Of a stretch of 7,897 nt of DNA, positions 4,707 through 7,897 are shown piece after piece. How positions within the stretch are numbered: the stretch's first letter is position 1; each line of letters starts with the position of its first letter. The translations under genes were made by a program, and so were the position numbers. The notes below the pieces were generated by a model. The model did not search any database. It was given only the letters and a program-made list of their open reading frames with translations, and was not told the origin of the DNA. This DNA comes from Myxococcales bacterium (GTDB lineage Bacteria > Myxococcota_A > Bradymonadia > Bradymonadales > Bradymonadaceae): the NCBI GenBank assembly GCA_007120615.1, contig SKNI01000654.1, positions 1 through 7,897 on the forward strand. The letters run 5' to 3'.

Positions 4707-7700
4707 AGGGAAGAACCAGGATCACCTCATCGTCAGTCTCTTCATCATCGAGATCGAGCCGGGACGTCGGTTGATTGGACCGAGAGGAGTTAGAATCGCC
4801 TCGGAGTTGAGCGGACCAATCGCCAAGCTCCATCATTTCAGCCTCAAACGTTCCGTCGCACCGGCTCAGAAGCGCGCGCCGGCTCTCGGGAAAGACCAGA
4901 TCTTGGCAGCCGTCGCCGTCGAGATCGATGATCGAGATGTCCTCATCGTCGGGAATGCACACCCGTTGGGTTTCTCGGTCCAGAGCGGCTTCGATACTAT
5001 CGAGATCTCCCTGACTATCGCCGCCGCCCATGCTCAAATGGTTGGTCTTGCCGCAGAGCGCGGTGCTCTCGTCATCGGAGCTCAGACGGGCTTCCAGAAT
5101 CTGGGAATGACCGAGCCCCATAAAGTCTCCAAAGAAGTGGCGGGCTTCTCCTCGTAAAAGAGGTGGCGGCTCGTCTCCCTGGGCCAACCCGAGATCTTCG
5201 GGATCGTATAGGGGATTGGAGGCCGAGAGGTCTTCGTCCTCAGCCAGAGGATTGTCAACGCTCAGCAGCGGGGCGTCGCCGAGGCTTTCAAAAAAGATCT
5301 CAGTGGTGCTCGGTTCATCCACTCTGAGCCCCAGATTATGGAGCTTCAGCGTATTCATACCGATGTCGGAGATCTCGGCGATGGCCAACTCGCCGCTGTC
5401 CATGACCAGCAGCAGATGCGCTGGTGATGCAGCGCTCTTAGAGAGGTCTGCTCCGGCCTTGAATTTGACGACCTTTTGGGAGGTCAATTCGGTGTCCGAG
5501 AAGTCCAATTCCAGCTCTCGTTGATCATTGATTCGAGGTTCGCCGTCGATGATGGCGAGGTCCTCAATCGTGACTCCTGTGGCATCGCCGTCTTCGTTGA
5601 CCACGAGGCTTAAAATGTGGGCTTCCACATCGGTTTCACCCGGTTCATCGTCTTCGTCGTCACTCGCTTTCGGAAGGGCGGTGATGACCAGTGGAGTCGC
5701 TTTGCCCCTGCAGCAGACCGTCGTGACCGGGATGAAAGGCCCCGTAGACGAGAGCCAGCCGATGATCGATTTTGGGTCGCCTGGTTGCAGCAATGAAGTC
5801 TCATCGCCTTCGGTGAGACCGCCCGAGAAATGAGCGGCGACCCACATTCCACCACCGCCGATGAGTTGCTCCGATCCGAGGAAGAGCCCGCCCACGTCGA
5901 GGCTATTGATGCCGTCGGAGTCCTCACCGGAACGGCTGGATTTTACCTTGATGTAGTCGTAGCCTTTTTTACCCCCCGTAAGTGAATGAGTGCTCTCTTC
6001 TGCCCAGCTATGGATCAACGTGCCCGACGCTACAGGTCTATCGTTGACGACTGTGATGGTGATCGTCGCATCTGCGTCGTGATCGACGGATAATTCCAGT
6101 CCAACGTCATGGGCGATCGCGAGTTGATCTGTGGAGTGGGTAAGTGCCAGGCGAAGATCGCTGTCATCGCGAGAGAACTCCCACTGGTCGTCGGAGAGAC
6201 CGTTCATAAGAAGCTGCGGCGGGCTCATGTCCACCTGGTCGGAGCCAACGCCGGCGAGGGAAACGAGCAACGCTCGTCCCTGCGGGGTGTCCACCGAAAA
6301 TGCGAGATCGAGAGTTCCGTCGCCGTCGAGGTCGGCCAGTTTGCAGACCGTGGAACCCTCGTCGGAGAGGTTGACGGAGAGACCGGCCGGGAGGGGAAGC
6401 ACCTGAACCATCTGATCTGAGGAAGCGGTGGATGCCACGACGACCATCGCCATCTCATCCACTTCGAATACCGAAACCAGCCGTCCCTCGGGAACCTCAT
6501 CGGCTCCCTGACGCAGGTCGGGATCTGCGAAACAGGTGCTCACCTGCCCGGCGAGTGCAGCGCTTCGGTCGGCATGCTGGAGTCCGTCAAACGCAACGTG
6601 CAACGGCTGAGAAAAGGGTTCGGCCTCCTCTTGAAGAATGACGTGATTCCAGAAGAGTTCACCGCTGCTCTCCCGGAGATTGATCAGCGAGATTCCCGGG
6701 AGATATCCGTTGGAGTCGGGATCTTCGATGAGCCTTGGCTGAAGAGTATCCTCCAACCAGGTCGTGTCGTCGTGAAGGGGAAGGGCGATATGAGATCTCT
6801 CGTCCTCCACGGTAAACTGACCGCCCTCTTCGACGAGCCTTATCGAGAGATGCTCCACTTCTCTGAGTTCGCCGTTGGTGGAGCTGATCAGGGAAGGATA
6901 GGCGATGATGAATCGCTCGTCTTCGCTTCCAAGGTCGAGGTCGGGAGTCGAGATCGTATCGGGAGCCACGATCTGAGTAAAATAAGGCCCGCCAATCTCG
7001 TCCTCCGTCAACAGCGCGACCTCGCCCTGGTTGAAACACCCCTCTTCTTCGCAGCGAAAGACGACCAGGCGTGTGGCCGCGGTGTCGTAATCGAGGACGA
7101 TCAGATCGTCGATGCCATCGCCGTCGAGATCCTTGGTCCAGACCTGCTGGGGATCGGTGAGTCCCTCCAGGCGGGAAGCGCTGCGCTCGTCGAAGTGCAG
7201 ATCTGAGATATCCCTTCGAACTCTCAAAAAGGTCGTGCCAAAATGGTATTTTTCTTCGGACTCGGGAAGAGTAATGCGAAGTCCAACTCGCTTTCTGATG
7301 CCGCTGCGCTCTTCTACGCTCGGAGTAAAAACAACCTCGAAGAGACCCTGGTCCCCGGATTCGATCACCTCATCTGCCGAGATGAACTCTTCGCCGGTGG
7401 AGTCTCTTAAAGAGATCTCGAAAAGAGCACCGTCTTCGATGAGGCGGTTGATGATTTCGCCGTCGGCGACCTGAAGATCGACCTTCACCGCTTCGGGAGC
7501 CTGGCCAAGCACGGTCCCGGGACTGATCGCGGTGAGTTCACCGTCGATTTCTTCCGGATAGTCTTCGGTCTCTTCTTCTTCTTCTTCGACACAGGACTCG
7601 GCATCGACGGCACAGGACTGGTCGCCGCATTGATAGGGCCGCTCCTGAGGGCAATCGGGATCGAGATGAAATCCGTCCCCCGGCCCGCAGGCGAAGGCCG

Positions 7701-7746
7701 AAGTCACACTGGCTAGCAATATCAGGGATAATTTATCTCGCATCAT
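4678..7746 (-). CDS. Large FG-GAP/VCBS-like lipoprotein
   Basis: This is a 1022-residue, strongly acidic exported protein of unknown function. The N-terminus MMRDKLSLILLASVTSAFAC is a type II signal peptide with lipobox Cys20. Next come a short cysteine-rich segment (C32, C40, C45, C52), a Glu6 tract (54-59) and a sandwich-like region (about 70-178). Calcium-loop motifs DLDGDG occur at 206-211, 472-477 and 941-946, each followed by a hydrophobic strand (for example DDLIVLD, LDLAFSV, QDLVF), as in FG-GAP/VCBS repeats that build beta-propellers. Weaker copies are possible at 342-348 (DPDSNGY) and 998-1001. Such repeats bind Ca2+ and commonly mediate adhesion or ligand binding at the surface; here this is family knowledge, not proof. 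A Cys pair (678-679) and several acidic loops may add stability. No enzyme motif is seen. The first of two tandem ATGs fits the ribosome binding site best. The gene is convergent with the helicase gene and shares its last 29 bp. Confidence 0.87.
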   Translation of the reverse strand: MMRDKLSLILLASVTSAFACGPGDGFHLDPDCPQERPYQCGDQSCAVDAESCVEEEEEETEDYPEEIDGELTAISPGTVLGQAPEAVKVDLQVADGEIINRLIEDGALFEISLRDSTGEEFISADEVIESGDQGLFEVVFTPSVEERSGIRKRVGLRITLPESEEKYHFGTTFLRVRRDISDLHFDERSASRLEGLTDPQQVWTKDLDGDGIDDLIVLDYDTAATRLVVFRCEEEGCFNQGEVALLTEDEIGGPYFTQIVAPDTISTPDLDLGSEDERFIIAYPSLISSTNGELREVEHLSIRLVEEGGQFTVEDERSHIALPLHDDTTWLEDTLQPRLIEDPDSNGYLPGISLINLRESSGELFWNHVILQEEAEPFSQPLHVAFDGLQHADRSAALAGQVSTCFADPDLRQGADEVPEGRLVSVFEVDEMAMVVVASTASSDQMVQVLPLPAGLSVNLSDEGSTVCKLADLDGDGTLDLAFSVDTPQGRALLVSLAGVGSDQVDMSPPQLLMNGLSDDQWEFSRDDSDLRLALTHSTDQLAIAHDVGLELSVDHDADATITITVVNDRPVASGTLIHSWAEESTHSLTGGKKGYDYIKVKSSRSGEDSDGINSLDVGGLFLGSEQLIGGGGMWVAAHFSGGLTEGDETSLLQPGDPKSIIGWLSSTGPFIPVTTVCCRGKATPLVITALPKASDDEDDEPGETDVEAHILSLVVNEDGDATGVTIEDLAIIDGEPRINDQRELELDFSDTELTSQKVVKFKAGADLSKSAASPAHLLLVMDSGELAIAEISDIGMNTLKLHNLGLRVDEPSTTEIFFESLGDAPLLSVDNPLAEDEDLSASNPLYDPEDLGLAQGDEPPPLLRGEARHFFGDFMGLGHSQILEARLSSDDESTALCGKTNHLSMGGGDSQGDLDSIEAALDRETQRVCIPDDEDISIIDLDGDGCQDLVFPESRRALLSRCDGTFEAEMMELGDWSAQLRGDSNSSRSNQPTSRLDLDDEETDDEVILVLPFIDGLQRIQ
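7570..7587 (-). repeat. GAA/GAG trinucleotide run encoding Glu6
   Basis: Five GAA codons and one GAG encode residues 54-59 of the large lipoprotein, immediately after the cysteine-rich segment. Length changes by replication slippage would keep the reading frame and only alter the linker between the lipid anchor and the folded part. Confidence 0.7.
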
Positions 7747-7756
7747 CTTAGTTTTT

Positions 7757-7764
7757 CTCCTCTC
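7757..7764 (-). promoter_or_regulatory. Ribosome binding site of the FG-GAP lipoprotein
   Basis: On the minus strand GAGAGGAG lies 10 nt before the ATG at 7746-7744 and 13 nt before the adjacent ATG at 7743-7741. The spacing slightly favours the first ATG. The remaining sequence to 7897 is the upstream region; it contains a short palindrome CGCTT-C-AAGCG (7786-7796), no gene and no convincing promoter. Confidence 0.6.
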
Positions 7765-7897
7765 GACATCGGAGGGGAATAGAAACGCTTCAAGCGATCA
7801 GCGTCTCCTGCTTCCTCATTAGAGGGCCAGCTCATTCAGCAATGACAGCAGATTCAATATCAGTGAACAACCCGCCTTGCCGACGTTCCCCTGAAAC

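Noticed and set aside
4636..5157. 173-codon plus-strand frame at the recQ 3' end
   Set aside because: It is antisense to the large lipoprotein, whose DLDGDG motifs, signal peptide and ribosome binding site show it to be the real gene.
6574..7206. 210-codon plus-strand frame
   Set aside because: It is antisense to the large lipoprotein. Its length follows from the GC- and GAN-rich codon pattern, with no family resemblance or ribosome binding site.

Overview
The window looks like chromosomal DNA of a GC-rich, Gram-negative bacterium with a delta-proteobacteria-like lifestyle. Myxococcota or Bradymonadales would fit, but this is inferred from style only. The hints are a very acidic proteome, two large lipoproteins with type II signal peptides, a cysteine-rich 'C-PQERPYQ-C-GDQS-C' segment after a lipid anchor, and FG-GAP/VCBS-type DLDGDG repeats. 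There are no rRNA, tRNA, transposase, phage or CRISPR signatures.

Layout. (1) 1-369, minus: the N-terminal 123 codons of a major facilitator superfamily (MFS) transporter that runs off the left edge. (2) 370-775: a gene-free, partly AT-rich stretch upstream of the transporter, with a near-perfect inverted repeat, several GAAACG/CGTTTC hexamers, and an 8-bp tandem repeat plus pyrimidine-rich tract at its right end. (3) 776-1519, minus: a complete flavodoxin-fold NAD(P)H-dependent FMN oxidoreductase with a good ribosome binding site and a plausible sigma70-type promoter. (4) 1520-1996: a divergent intergenic region holding about 210 bp of closely packed hairpins (1681-1891) that do not look coding. 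This is the least explained DNA in the window. (5) 1997-3175, plus: a secreted lipoprotein with two phospholipase D-type HxK/GSxN half-sites. (6) 3102-4706, plus: a RecQ-family DNA helicase that starts inside the previous gene and has a non-standard C-terminal layout. (7) 4678-7746, minus: a 1022-residue FG-GAP/VCBS-like lipoprotein, convergent with the helicase and overlapping it by 29 bp. (8) 7747-7897: the upstream region of that lipoprotein.

The transporter and the flavoprotein share a strand but are separated by 406 bp, so they are probably separate transcription units. The PLD lipoprotein and RecQ gene probably form one transcript because they overlap. One product is exported and the other is cytoplasmic, so co-transcription need not mean a shared pathway. 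I see no complete defence, secretion or biosynthetic system. The best candidates for something new are the structured intergenic element and the PLD-RecQ overlap.
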